From: Chara braunii
Taxonomy: Eukaryota > Streptophyta > Charophyceae > Charales > Characeae
Direction: 5' to 3'
Length of the DNA stretch: 64,000 nucleotides
Assembly: GCA_003427395.1 (NCBI GenBank)
Contig: BFEA01000001.1
Span: 12,293,845 to 12,357,844 of the forward strand
Position numbers and translations under genes: made by a program. Below, piece after piece: positions 22,596 to 35,885 of the stretch (its first letter is position 1; each line of letters starts with the position of its first letter). The notes beneath the pieces are model-generated. The model saw only the letters and a list, made by a program, of their open reading frames with translations, did not search any database and had not been told where the DNA came from.

Positions 22596-23600
22596 GCCTG
22601 TGTAAGTGGAGGATGGCCCGACGACCGAGCACTTTTGCTCAGCGTTTGGTAGCCTGTTGGGCTGCGCAGCCTGCGCGGTTCGGGACGTCAACAGCGGTAG
22701 GAGTAGGCTAGCAGCAGGGAGAAGGGACAGGTGAATCCGGACGGTTTGCCGCGTCAGATGCAAGCGGAGCAAGCAGGCAAGGCGCAACAAAAGCAGCACA
22801 GCGGGGCAGTGGGATAGCACAGCGACGGCGGAGGGCAAGGAGTAGAAATGGTAGAATGAACCTGGACGGCGGGGCACGCCAGATGCAGTCGATGTAGAGA
22901 TGGCAGAAGCAGGAGCCGGGCGCAGCGGAGAACGCACCATACTCCCGGTCCTGAATGGAAACAGGAGGGGAAAGGAGTGATCCCGGGGTTTTTGTCCCGG
23001 ACGAATCACATAGAGAGGTTAGTTTTAGATGATAGTTAGTAGAATAGAAGAGATAAAGAGACGGGAGTGCGCCGGGCCTATGGCGGGCAGCGGGAGGGGT
23101 GAGTAAGAAGAAGGGATAACTCGGCCATTTCGCGATAGAAACAGACGAGGAGGGATCCTAATCGGGGGTTCTAAAGTGCGGCGAGTAGGATGACGGTGGT
23201 GGACCGGGAGTTCAAGGGTTAGATTTTGGGTTACGACACTAAGGAGCTGCGCCCCGGGGTGGAGCCAGCAGGGTGAATGCGCCTGGCCGGGGTTTTACGA
23301 AAGATTCATTCCGATTTTGCTCATGCATTCGGAGAGGAGCAGCAGGGAGCGAGCCGAAGGGTTGGAGACCTACCTGTTAACTGGCGCGTGATCGAGCGGG
23401 TGGCATCCGCATGAGTGAGGAGGGAGCAAGCACGTACCTTCGAAACTGGCGGTGAGAGGATGAACCTGACCACGTATGTGGACGGATTCACTCAATGTTT
23501 CATATTCTGTCGAGACGAATAGCCGGACGACATCAGCGGGGTCGGAGACTTACCTATAGACCCATGCGTTGCTCCGTTGTTGGTTGGGGCTCGCGTATAC

Positions 23601-23659
<59 letters not shown>

Positions 23660-24348
23660 CAAGTAGAGAGGAGAGAGGGGAAGGTACCCGCCTGCTGCCC
23701 GTGACGGTCCCAACTAGGCTGTCACAACCAAGATGCCTGCGGCTGCCCGATCTTGTGGTCGAGACCAGGGGTGTCGGGGCTTTCTAGAACGACGTCGCCA
23801 TTCGTTATTCTGATCGAGCTTATCATGTGCTGTGATGATTGGGGCGCGACTAATGCAGGCCAGACTGTGTCGAGGGCTGCGGCTAGCCTACACCTGGCCG
23901 GTCAAGCTGGTTTCCGACAGCGGGGGAGGCGTACCTGCCATTCAGGGAGGTAGATCTTACGGGTAATGCGCATCAGAGACTGAGCAACTGCGTGTTGCCA
24001 AGCGGCGCCGGTGAAAGTACCATGGCCTTCTTGAGCATGGACTACTGCCTATCCCACCCCTAATATGGGGCAACAGAACATAAGGTTCCATCATAGACGT
24101 GTGACGCGCAACCTCACGCCCTGTGCTGTCTTTCGTTCGGAGTGCTAGAGGTGCGGAAAAAGAGGCCCAGAAAAACAGCAAGATGGGGTGTGCCAAGGAT
24201 TTTTGAAAATTGAGTGTGGGGACACAGACGAAACTGAAATCCCCCGTGTTGGTCCGATGGAGTAAGTCGACCGTTTTTCGCACGTCGCAAGATGCGCGCG
24301 AGAGTTCGGCGCGAAAGGAGGGAGAAATACAAATTCAATCCAAAAAGT
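22596..24348. other. No gene seen; contains (GA)n microsatellite
   Basis: Uninterrupted GA dinucleotides lie at 23,602-23,658. The rest is GC-rich spacer. A 190-codon minus-strand open stretch at 22,437-23,009 overlaps the tRNA-U6 sequence and is low complexity, so it is not called. Confidence 0.6.
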
Positions 24349-24934
24349 AATACCTGACTTCCCACCGTGCTACGGCTCTTCGTTTAGAGCAAAAAGGCTT
24401 CGGCACGCTTCGCGTGTCTCGTCTTCGTATTAAGTCCCGACGTCGTTCACAAGTCAGTTCTGAGTCCGACGTGGAGGGTCTCACTCGTGTGGCTCTTTCT
24501 CTATGCTCGTCTTTACTCCGTACGCAGTAGTGGAAACCCTTGGATTCATAGCGCTCAAAGCGCTGACACTCGGTGCATAGAGTGCGAGGCTAGTGGGGTT
24601 CTACTGCCGCCCACGGGATGACGATCAACTCGTTGAATGGCAACAATACCGAGTAAGGTGGAAAGTGTGTATCGATAATGACAAACCCAGCCTCTACGAA
24701 CCCTGAACAACGATTTTCCGGAGGGAAGTAATATTGTCCGCCGATCCGTGCGACCGCTTCTCGTACGTCCCGCTCGCATACACGTGTCATTTCCTCGTCG
24801 TAAGGAAAAGGTCGCGTTGAGACGGGAGATACGGGAGGCTGACGCCCGATCGAAGGGCGCTTGTCAGTCCACATGTCAATCAATTGCAAAAATCCCGAGA
24901 TGTCATCAAGGAAAAACACTCGCACAACCACCAA
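24349..24934 (-). pseudogene. Unknown protein remnant with Cys/His motif
   Basis: A minus-strand frame of about 195 codons is interrupted once by TAG at 24,590. The N-terminal part has ordinary composition (ARIGGQYYFPPENRCSGFVE). The part after the stop begins PRTLCTECQRFERYESKGFHYC and includes Cys-x2-Cys, a later Cys and an Asp-Glu-His, like a small zinc-binding knuckle, followed by an Arg-rich tail. No family is recognised. It could be the end of a transposon protein. Confidence 0.35.
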
Positions 24935-27089
24935 TCAACTCTTTTCGACACGAGAGAGAGAAAATACTCATCAGCTTGATCATGCATGTAAATGAGGGAC
25001 CGACCCGCGACTCAGGTTTAGTAAGCCACCGCGGCGTTGACCCCAGGCGCCTTGTTTCTCGAGGCTGCCCTGTAGATCGGTTGCAGATGTCGTGCAGCAT
25101 AAGGCAGATGAAATGCGCAGTGCATTCAAAACTACAGATCTAAACACTCTTGCATTCTCGAACGAAATCCCGCCGAGTGTGGCGTCTAATCAATACAAAA
25201 AGGCAAGCATCCCCATACATACATTCACTGCGAAAGGTGCGAAAACGACCGGGGTGCACAAGTCGAAAATCAACCGAGGGAATTGTACACACGCATCTAC
25301 CGTTCACAAGACAAAAGGATCAATTCCTCGACATCTGGGAATTACCCAGGAAATTAATGGAAGAGTTCCGGAAGGAGTTCCTTCACACAAGAGAGCACAC
25401 AAATTCATTCTCATTCATGAGAGGGACAAGCATCAAGAGACATCATCATTCAAAGATAGAGGTGAGAAAGAGACGAGAGAGGAAGGTCGAGATAGGAGAT
25501 GACAAGATCCGAAAAGAGGAAGTTCGGCGTTGCCACCGTACACTCACGCGAGAGATAAAGATCCGCAACAACAAAGGCGCATTCGCAGTGAATTCCAATA
25601 TGGCCCCGGGCCATTCACCCACTTAACTTCAATCATCGATCCTCATGCCCGCACCGACGATCCCGGCCGTCGCGTGCTAACTCCCACCACTGCGATCGTC
25701 ACCCTACCGACGTAAACTCGACGCGGTTCGCCCAGATCCCACAGTCCGTTGTGGCGATCAAGCGCTCAACCGGCCAGCCTATCGTCAGCCCGACAGGACT
25801 TTCCGACTCGCACCAAACACTCTGCCTAGCCACTACTTCCCGGAAGTTGGCTTGGGAGTCGAGAACGTAGGAGAGATTTGCGTGCGCGTTTGCGGAATTT
25901 ATAGTAGCGAGAAGGGGGGCAAGGGAGAGAGAAAGCAGGGGGAAAATCGAAGTGTAAGAAAAGAAGCAGGAGGAGAAGACTTGGCGAGGAGCGCGCTACG
26001 GAAGCCATGTTGATCCTTCGGGACTCTGAGCTTCGCCAATCAGATTCGTCGCGCAATAGGCAGATCTTATCGTACCACGCGTCTGATTGGTGGGCGAGAG
26101 TAATCGAAGGATCGACCGGGTTTTCGATTCACGTTCGGAAGGCGAAAGGAAAAAAGGCGCGAGAAGTAGCGCAAGACGGGTCCAAGATTCATATGATCAA
26201 GAAAGGAAAATGGGCGCGCAATCGATCAGAGCGGGAGAGAGAGAGGGAAAACAGTTACGAGAAGGGAGGATGAGAGGGGGGGGAGGAGGAAAGAGCGCGG
26301 GAGAGAACGATGAGGGAAACAGAACAGGGGGGGGGGGAGAAGAAAGCTTCGTATGCGTGGCGCCGTCAACAAAAAAGAAAAAGAAAAAGGCACCGAAACA
26401 GTTACAGCTTGCCTATGTCATAAACCAATTCAAAATTGAAATTACCATATCCGGAGCGCGAAAAGGACAACGTGGGAAAAGAAAGTCCAACGCCTATTCG
26501 TATCCTTACAAAATTCCGAGAGTTTTCCCCAACGCAACCGAGAACATTCACACGCAAAAAGGACACGTCGAAGTTTCGCTTATCCCGGAATTCCCAACTA
26601 CCGGGCCCAATTCCCAGTGCGCTCGCTAAGGCGCGCGTAAATTCCTATGCATTTCCCGAATTGCAAAAGAAAAAGCAGAACCGAAGAATTACAAAAAGCT
26701 TTCGGAAGATGGGGGCCCAAAACGCGGCGCCCGAAATCAAGAAAACAAACGAGGTGCTTGTAGGGTCGGTATGATACAAGAAAGATTCAAACCAAAGGGG
26801 TACGAAAGATAGCATGGGTTTGGGAAGTAGTTCGCCACATACGTAACGCTCATACCACCCCCCCCCCCGGACCACTTTCTACTGCCCTCCTACTGCGGAG
26901 ACAGAACTGATTGCCATGCTACTTACTCATCACTCAACAGCCAAGTATCCAATTTCAATCTATTGTTCTCAACTTTCGCTAGCTGTCCCTGGATTATAAA
27001 TGTCTCAAAGAACTGGATCAACCCGCTCTTGATGTGGAGCAAGTTGGAAACTTCTGAGCACCAACTACTTTTTATCGTTCGCCAAATAT
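24935..27089. other. No gene seen; purine-rich patches and homopolymer runs
   Basis: Purine-rich sequence at 25,900-26,340 with a G9 run near 26,328, and a C10 run near 26,860. Several open stretches of 100-180 codons overlap each other in different frames and are Lys/Arg/Glu-biased by composition, so none is called. Confidence 0.5.
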
Positions 27090-28510
27090 GAGTTTGGTTG
27101 CCTCTTTGATGGCCTTATTTGATATGAACCTGCCTTTGAATGTTCTCATTCCTCACTTTCCGAGTCACCAGGGACAGGCAAGCTCTTAAGGTTTGAGCCA
27201 TATAACCCCACCCCTTATCTAGGGGCAAGTATGCAAGGACCCTTCCAAACAGAATCCAATTGTCATCCCATGGAAAGATCGAGCTACTAATATGATCCGA
27301 ATGTTGTCTCCACCAAGTCCAGATTTGCAAAACAAGTACACAATGTAACCAAAGGTCTGTGGTGGACTCGAAGGGCTATTTACATATTGAGCACTGAATC
27401 TGGATTTTCATTCCCCTTTCAACGAGCCACGTAGTCAAATGAGTTGCATGGATAGCAGTTAAAGTAGGGTTGCAGGTTTGGGCATAGGAGCCTTACGCAG
27501 CGGGGAACAATGTGTTCAGATGTCTCGATTAATCACTTTTGCTTCGACTGTGCAGACTTGTGACCACCTAACCGGCGCTACAGAAAGCGGGGTTCTACCC
27601 ATTTGCAGCACATTCGTCTATATTGTGTAGATTTAGGATTCATCATCCCTGTAAAATCCAATTACTTGTACTTGGAAAAGGCTACCCAGTTGATTGTTCG
27701 TACTTTATTGAGAGTCATCTTCATAACACACCAAGTCCTCAATGGCTTGTTCGGTCTTTATATACTTGAAAGGTTTTAGGCCCATCCTCTTTGAACGCTA
27801 CTAGTTTCTAAACGAATGTAGTTCCGGGGGATGACAGTCTGCAAGCAGGCTGATCTTTCTTCCACTTATCCCCGTTTGCCAAGTTTTTGCTTCATGTTTA
27901 ATGATAATCATTGCTCTACCACACTACCCCAAATGTAAGAAATTATGAGTACCCTCCTCGCAATCCAAAACTTTCATAAGGGCGTTAATTTTCTCCCCAA
28001 ATTGATGGATTACCAAGTAGTGGTCGAGCAAGAATCCAAACTTTTGGACCAACCTTTCTCGAAACAGTCAAAACATATTGCCAGGATGACGAGGAGGAAT
28101 GTCCCCAAAAAAAAAATAATGTCATGCAAAGATCCATACATCAAAAGGACGAGAGATGTCTCAATCGTTGGCCATAATTTGTTCAGTCGCGGGGTCTAAA
28201 TAATTGTCCTTTGTGCAAGAGATTGATTTAATTATCCATTTTACTAACATGGTTGAATTGTGGTGTGCAAGGTCTAACATTACCAACCCCTCATCCTTGC
28301 GAAGAAAACTAATTAATTCTCATACAACTTTTAAGACGAATTTTGCACCCTCTTTCCCGAATTGTTTCCATAAAAAACTTTAGGGTCATTATGCTCACCA
28401 CTTTGAGTAACTGTTTTTTCGAACCCCCTAACCACACAGTAGGTAAAAAAGAGTCACATTTGCTACAAATATTCGACCAAACAAGGAATAGTGTTGTGTA
28501 GGACTCCAAC
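27090..28510 (-). mobile_element. Degenerate LINE remnant (zf-RVT end)
   Basis: On the minus strand, 27,115-27,480 reads as a broken zinc-binding segment: a C..C pair, then DLWLHC, followed by IWTWWRQH and KGWGYMAQ. The last two correspond to RWWEYHR and EGWGYVAQ in the better-preserved LINE fragment at 57.65-58.2 kb. Frames with related composition but many stops continue toward 28,510 (WSNICSKCDSFLP...WLGGSKKQLL). The copy is old and inactive. Its boundaries are uncertain. Confidence 0.55.
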
Positions 28511-29869
28511 CCGAGATTTACCGCACAACTTTCTGTTCCAAAAAGTTGTTATGGATGTCAATACACCTTCCCAAAGTGAATCACACACCCAAGTATTGCC
28601 TAGACTGCCCGCAAGCTACTTGCTTCATGCCCCACTCTACTGTTTGAAAGGAATTAAGTTTATTTGTTACAATTTACAACAAACTCAAATAGGTTTGTTC
28701 CGTCAGACATATTTTCAGTGTGAATCATTCACTGTGTTTTCCGAGATGCTCACCAAATCATCGACTAAAGTCGTTATTTTATATTCTGAATGTTGAACAG
28801 GCAAAGCTTTAAGCCACAGGTTCCCCCGCCACCGAAAACCCCAGTCCTTGTGAGTTAGGGCCGGGTTGTACGGAGCGGCGGCGACCGTACGGAGGCGTCG
28901 GGTTGTACGGAGGCCGACGGGTCCAATCCCGCCATTTTGCAAGCGGCAACTTTGCCAATTTTTTGTGCTCAGAAGAAGTCATGAAAATATCTGAAAATTT
29001 GAGGGTCCATAGATTAGGTCGTGATCTTTCAAGAAAAAATATCAGAAAAAAAAAATCATTTTGACGGTGAAATATTCACCGCGCCGATTCGGTTTATTTC
29101 CATTTTTTGTCGCAAATTTCGTATGGAGGCCCGCCCGGTTTTCCACGCTGTACGACCGGTACCCATTGTGAAACGGCACTACCGGTACCCCGAGGTTTTT
29201 GACGTCAGGGGACCTGTGGTTTAATGTGGTGTTGAAACCTAATATTACTAACTAGTACTTCCAATTTCAAGATGAAGAGAGGACGGATAAAGGAGCATCC
29301 TTGCCTCAGGGGCCTAGTAGGTTGGAAGAGGGTCGAGTTATGGTCATTGATTGCGATTGAAGTAGTTAAAAAAACATAAAAAACAAATATTTATCTGCAA
29401 AAGTTTTGGTAAATCTTAAGAAACTTGATAGTAGTTCGAACGTGAGTCCAACTTACTTTATTAAATGTTTTTTTTAAGTCCAGAAGGAGCATTGCCTAGT
29501 GAACGTTTTCACAATAAACCCACTCAAAAAAATTTATAGCAATAGCCAATGTAGAGCCCAGGCGGAAGTACAGGCTGAAAACTTAGAGATTTTATCGTTT
29601 GAATGAATGATTTTTATTGAGATTTTACCTTACAAGTTTTCGTGAGGTTGTCTGTCTATTCGACTGTTTGAGGTATGTATATATTATGGGAGGGTTTTTA
29701 TGGGATTGGTCGACCTTCATGTTGCGACTTGTATCGGTCTATTACCGTTGTTTGCAAGTAATAGCTTTATTTGGCAAATCGACACGGTATATTCTTAGCA
29801 CCTCATCCACCGCTGTTTTCTAACAATAGAGTGTCAATGCTAGTACAAGTAGACATTTGTTGAGGACCG
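28511..29869. other. No gene seen
   Basis: AT-rich spacer. A short GC-rich patch at 28,860-28,930 repeats GTTGTACGGAG twice. Nothing is supported as coding. Confidence 0.5.
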
Positions 29870-31180
29870 CAATCAACCACTGCTGTCATCTATACTTACT
29901 TTATTTTTTTTTGTTTTACTGTTGATGATAATTTTAATTTACCAATTGCGATAAAAAAAATATAGTAACAGTTAGCGCCATTCACAATCGTCAGTAATAG
30001 TTGTTGTGACTTTCGTGGTTATAGTGACCATTATAGGATCATCTCACAATTAACTGTATAAAATATCAACAACGGACCACTGCTGTCAACAACAATGTAC
30101 TGTCGTAGAGTACATTGGTTAGTTGTTGTTGTTAATTACAGTAGTCGTTTCCAAAACAATTATAAGTTATCTATGGTCGTAATTGGCAGAGGTTCATTGT
30201 TGTCGAAGGTAGTAAACTGCTACTACAACAACAGTACCCTGCTCTAAATATCAGCAGTTAGTCGTAGCAGTTCATAGTAGTACGTTGGCCTAAAAGTGAT
30301 ACATAAATATTATTGTTGACCTCATCCGAAATCAAGCATTAAGTGTTATTGTTTCAACCATTATAACAACAATAGTCAATGGATAACGACGACAAAAACA
30401 GCATCAAGGACCCCTATAGCAACGTAAAGGTAATCAACATCTATAGTAGCAACAATGTTTGTTTGCTACTGTTGCATTGTGCATTCACAATCAATGTACA
30501 TAATTGCAGGTGCAACCTCCAGTGGTTGTCCTTAGTATATGCAAACTTGTGATAGTTTTCTCATCTTCCTCTTATTACCGCATTCTGTTGCTTAGTAGGA
30601 ATTTAAGTTTCATTAGACCGGAGTTCCTTAAACAGGAGTCAAAAACGTTTCCAATAGTCAAATCGTACAACTAGAGCAGATGAGGTATTTACAATTTGTC
30701 TCAGACTGAAGAGCCTACTAGGATTATCTCACTCTTCTAAGGCCAAAGATGCATAATTGTTTATTTTCTCGTATTTTTATTTGACTGCATTGAATGTCTA
30801 AGAGCATGTATGACTTGGAAGGTTTGTCGGACGACCTCTACTCTCCCCGGGCGTGCCTGCCGGTCAAACATAGGTTCATAAATGACAATGAATTATTGTT
30901 GCAAGCAATATCAATAATATGTAGTCGAATTGTCGTTGTCAATAATAATATACCATTGCAAACGTTATGTGGTACACTACTGTTGACATTATAAATTCAG
31001 TTAAGAAATAACGTAAAATTAATGTTGTTCGTTGCATTTCGGAATTAGTTGCAAAATATCGTCATTAACATCAGTGGATCGTCGTAGGAGTAATAGTCAC
31101 CTACTGTCGTCGGCATGATTGTCACCTACTGTCGGCGACATGACTATTATCCTCGGCAGTGGTGACAATAGATAGGGATA
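29870..31180. repeat. Imperfect GTT/CAA/GTA-rich inverted-repeat region
   Basis: A long stretch dominated by GTTGTTG, CAACAAC, GTAGT and ACTACT phrases on both strands. It produces many imperfect foldbacks, for example ACAACAATGTAC near 30,090 pairing with GTACATTG-GTTGTT about 15 bases later. No fixed unit length is visible and no coding is supported. Confidence 0.55.
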
Positions 31181-31312
31181 GCAACCAAAACACTTATCAT
31201 GATCTTAATATTATCCAGTTAAATTTGTCCATATGTTTGGTTACCCTCATGGCTGACTGAAAGTGTTCAAAGAGTAACGAAAATAAAAAACTTATAAAGT
31301 CGTTGAGCGTAT

Positions 31313-33590
31313 TGGTTCCGCAGGGGGACCCTCCTGGCCGAGTCACGCAGGATTTGGCTGTGCCTATCGAACGCAGACAAAGATGCACCTGCGACCGAGT
31401 GCGTCAGTCATACCTCTCATGAACCCCTATGACAGGATAGGGTCACGGGAGGTACAACTTACCTCTACCCAAGGGGCTGTCACCACCCTTAGGTACACGT
31501 ATCCCCGCCGAGCTGTTGCGCCACATTCGAGGCCCTCTTTATACGCAATACGGAGAGGTGGCCCAACCGAGGGCATTTCTCGTTTGCTGTAGCATAGAAG
31601 GTAAATGTGGTCGACGCCTGAATTGGACCCGTGTGCGAATCGATGCTTGAGGCGCTGATCTCCCAAGCGCGATTCTGCGTCAATGGACTCGAATGATCAG
31701 TCTAACCACGTGATACTTCTCTTAAAAAACTCGAGCTCACATGCAGTTCGTGCCTAGTCTCTTTTTCAGCTTGACCCATAACTCTTTTATATATGAATAA
31801 GTAAACGTCGTGTGTGAGACTTCAAATAAATAGTGTGGCGATGCAAATCTCTTCATGTCGACTAGCTATGCATGAATATGCAAGTAATCGCAATGATGGG
31901 GAATGCTATGTGGTGCCCATAAGCATACGATCCGTTTTGAAATATGAGATCCCATTCAATGCTCAGGTGTCGGCTAAAACGCACGTCAAGGAGTCAGTCC
32001 CTTAGCGAGCGCAGAAGAGGACTGAGCATTATGTCATCTTTTGCACCCTGTTGTGCCCCAAAGCGAGATCCATTTAAGATGGCGCTGAGGGCAGAAGGAA
32101 ATTAGAGTGATGGAGAGTTGTCCGGCGTACCACAAGTAGTGCGCTAACCCTTATACCCTAAATTGTATCCTTTGACAAAAAATACAAGTTAACAATGAGG
32201 CTTAACAGAACCTGACTTTTCTCTTAACCCAACTCACTAAAACATTATGCATGGTCAATCAACTGTGAGAGTGCATAAGGTGTAATCATAGTGGGTTATT
32301 AAACATGAGTCGATCACCCTCACAATCATAGTTTACCTCCTTAAAAAATGCAAGCGCGATTCTGCGTCGATTGACTCGAACGATCTGTCTAACCACGCGA
32401 TACTTCTCTTAGAAAACTTGAGTTCATATGCAGTTCGTGCCTAGTTTCTTTTTCAACTTGATCCATAACTCTTCGGCACATGAATAAGTAAACGTCATGT
32501 GTGAGACTTCAAATAAATAGTGTGGTGATGTAAACCTCTTCATATCGACTAGCTATGCATGAATATGTAAGTAATCGCAATGATGGTGTGCTATGCAGTG
32601 CCGATAACCATACGATCAGTTCTGAAATATAAGATCGCATTCAACGCTCATTTGTTGGTTAAAACGCACGTCAAGGGGTTAGTCCCTTAGCGAGCGTAGA
32701 AGCAGACTAGCATTATATCATCTTCTGCACCCTGATGTGCCCCAAAGCGGGATCCATTTAAGATGGCGTGGAGGGCAGAATGAAATTAGAGTGGTGGTAA
32801 GTAGTTTGGCAGACTACAAGCAGTGTGCTAACCCGTATACCCAAAACTTTATCCTTCCACAAAAAATACAAATTAACAATGAGGTTTGACATAATCTGAC
32901 TTTTCTCTTAACCCAACTCACTAAAACATGGTACATGATTAATCAATCGTGGGAGTGCATAAGGTGTAACCATAGTGGGTCATTAAACATGGGCGGATCA
33001 CCCTCACAATCATAGTTTACATCCTTCAAAAATGCAAGCGACCGTAGATAAATCAAATCCTGAATCCAAATTGTAAGCATATCTGCAGTCACACGAAATT
33101 TCAACATTGCAGACCAAACACGAAAGAGAGTCAACTATTACCACTCTCTGCACTCACACTCTTTGCCTTATCCACAGAATCCTCAACCTTTGTAAAACCT
33201 TCCCAAAAAGAAAATACTCCGTCTTTTTTAAATGGTTATTTAAATAAAGTATCTGTAAAACCCAATAAAACAATTCGACCCACGGTGGCTAAGGCCTCAG
33301 GTTGAGTCGTGAGAGTGGAACAAAGTTGAGCCGTGAACGAGCATATCATCAAAAAATAACAAAAGTAATGGATCCTTATAAGATAAGACTGAGACTAGTT
33401 AAACCTTAATTCAAAATGAAAGAAAATGACATTTAAGTTATCTGCCTAAAAAAACTCGCATAGATTTAACAAAGTTTCTGCCATCGATGGGGCAAATTTT
33501 CCACAAAGATTTTTGCGCGGATTATAGGTTGCAATCCCACTTGCCATCTTCATCTTATACACAAGTGGTTATCGGGTACCTGAAATTTCG
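31313..33590 (+). repeat. Dispersed repeat R1, copy 3 (internally rearranged)
   Basis: The first part (31,313-32,100) aligns with 38,460-39,250, including CTATGACAGGATAGGG, CGCAATGATGG and the TGCCCATAA phrase. The last part (33,240-33,590) aligns with 39,780-40,060 and then jumps to the GCGGATTA...GGTTGCAATCC landmark also present at 5395 and 41,970. The hairpin array is therefore missing from this copy. An internal tandem duplication is listed separately. Confidence 0.7.
31664..33037 (+). repeat. 687-bp tandem duplication inside R1
   Basis: Units start with CAAGCGCGATTCTGCGTC near 31,664 and again at 32,351 (offset 687). A third start, CAAGCG, at about 33,031 marks the end. The two units differ by scattered substitutions, so the duplication is not an immediate assembly duplication. 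Confidence 0.85.
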
Positions 33591-33879
33591 TAGATGAAAA
33601 TTGTGAAGTGGAAAATTTGAGTTGTTTTGTTTGTCATAAAAATCATGTTTGGATCATGAATTCGGGAGGAAACCATTGACGCTTATAGTGGAAAGATTTC
33701 GTAAAATGTTTTAGTTATATCGAGAACAGTCTTAAAAAATTATGTCTTAAAACTTCTATATTTTTCACCCGCCTGAAGAGTTCTGTGTTTTTCGTCCACC
33801 TCAAAGTTTCATATCCTCTTCTTGAACACTTAATGCATTTTTTATGATTTCGAGCCCTATAAATTTTCATGATTTTCAC

Positions 33880-35335
33880 CCGCCCCCATCATGAAAATCG
33901 TGAATAGACTTGAAGTGGTGAAAATCATGAATGGTATGAAAACACTCCCCCCCTGATGCATAAAGAACATTATTAAAATCATGAACGAACCGGAAGTGGT
34001 GAAGATCATGAATGATTTTTACCCGCCTGAAAATCATGAATGGACCCGAAGTGGTAAAAATCATGAATAGTACGAAAGCACCGCCCCCCCTTGTGAATAA
34101 AAAGTATCATGAAAATTATGAATGAACCTGAAGTGGTGAAGATCATGAATGATTTAAAAGCACCTGCCCGACCAACGGGGGGTTGCTTTCAAACAATTCC
34201 TTCGTCTTCACCACTTCAAGATCATTCATGATTTTCGTGATGCATAAAGAGCATTATGAAAATCATGAACGAACCTGAAGTGAATCATTTATATTTTTCA
34301 AGATACATATAATATATGTGTATTATATCTTCATGATTTTCAAGTTGTATCGACTGGTGATTGGGGGGGGGGGTGCTTTCGGACCATTCATAGTCTTCAC
34401 CACTTCAGGTTCTTTTATGATTTTTAGGTTGCATAAAAGAACCTGAAATCATGAATGAACCTGAAGTGGTGAAAACCATGAATGGTAAGAAAGCACCCCC
34501 CTTGGCCACCTACTAATGCAACCTGAAAATCATGAAAGAACCTCAAGTGGTGAAGACCATGAATGGTCTGAAAGACCCCCCCCCGATCATTAGTCAATAC
34601 AACCTGAAAATTATGAAGATAAAATACAAACATTACCATATGTATCATAAAAAATATCGATGGTGTTTGATGAACATCATGACTGGTATGAAAGCACGCC
34701 CTCGGCCACCTACTAATGCAACTTGAAAATTATGAAAGAACCTGAAGTGGTGAAGACCATGAATGGTATAAAAGCACCCCCCTCCACCACCTACTAATGC
34801 AACATGAAAATCATAAAAGAACCTAAAGTGGTGAAGACCATGAATGGTCCGAAAGGATCCCCCCCGATCGCCAGTCAATGCAACCTGAAATATAGATGGT
34901 GTTGAAGACCATGAATGGTCTGAAAGTACCCCCCGCAATCACCTGTAAATACAACATGAAAATCATGAACGGATCTGAACTGATGAAGAATCTAAATGGT
35001 ATGAAAACTCTCCCCATAAAGAGCATCATGAAAATCATGAATGAACCTGAAGTGGTGAACATTATGACTGGTATGAAAGTACCTTTTCGGCTACCTACTG
35101 ATGCAACATGAAAATCATGAAAGAACCTGAATTGGTGAAGATCATGAATGATATGAAAACACCCCCCTCGGTCACCTATTAATGCAACTTGAAAATAATG
35201 AAAGAACATGAAGTGGTGAAAATCATGAATGGTCCGAAAGGACCCCCCCCCGATCACCAGTCAATGCAACCTGAAAATCATGAAAATAGAAGACACACAT
35301 ACTATATGTATCCTGAAAAATATAGATGGTGTTAA
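33880..35335. repeat. CATGAA-rich repeat array
   Basis: Variants of GAACCTGAAGTGGTGAAG, ATCATGAATGGTATGAAAGC and a C-run recur about every 100 bases, linked by CACCTACTAATGCAAC or AGTCAATGCAACCTG. Some units are inverted. The best foldback has arms at about 34,372-34,432 and 34,441-34,500, which pair over roughly 55 bases. Minus-strand open stretches reading HDFHHFRF are by-products of the repeat. Confidence 0.8.
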
Positions 35336-35651
35336 CCTCTTCTCAAGAAAAGATGAGATATCACCTCCCTAAGTATTGATCAGTATCAAGTTCAGAGAAC
35401 TTGTCACTGTGACACATCAAAATATAATCAGTTTATTTCTATAATGAAGAAAAAGTTTAACGGACATAAAAAAATCAAACTTTATTTAACAAAGAGTTGT
35501 CAGTAAAGAGACTTCGTGTCTTTTGATTAAAGTTGTATGTCAAAAAGAGTTATCAGGAAGATAAACATAAAGAAATTCAACTTTGAGTGACCAAATAGTT
35601 GTCACTAAAGGTGCTTCGCGTTTTTTGACTAATTTGCCTATCTTCTGTATT

Positions 35652-35885
35652 AGATGAGGGAAGAGACCTCTATGAAACCAGTATCTCAATACTTCCTTAA
35701 GGTTGACGAGAGGTCTTTTGGGAGCATTCTCAGATGAGAGAAGGGACCTCTCTGGGACAAGTATCGCTATATTTCCTTAAGGTTGGTGGGAGGTCTCCTG
35801 GAAAATTATCAGATGGGGGAAGAAACCTCTCTAAGATCAACACTGTATTCCCTTTAGGCTAAAAAAAGGTCTCTTGAGAATGCAT
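35652..35885 (+). repeat. Three tandem ~91-bp units with inverted arms
   Basis: Each unit runs from GA(G/C)ACCTCT through CTTCCTTAAGG to AGAGGTCT. Arms near 35,660, 35,745 and 35,825 pair with partners about 55 bases downstream. Similar unit length and shared arm sequence indicate tandem amplification of a foldback unit. No gene is visible from here to 36,688. Confidence 0.65.

Noticed and set aside
22437-23009. 190-codon minus-strand open frame
   Set aside because: It overlaps the tRNA-U6 sequence, is low complexity and has no recognisable domain.
33880-35335. CRISPR-like array
   Set aside because: Repeats are imperfect, in both orientations and lack uniform unique spacers; the genome is eukaryotic.
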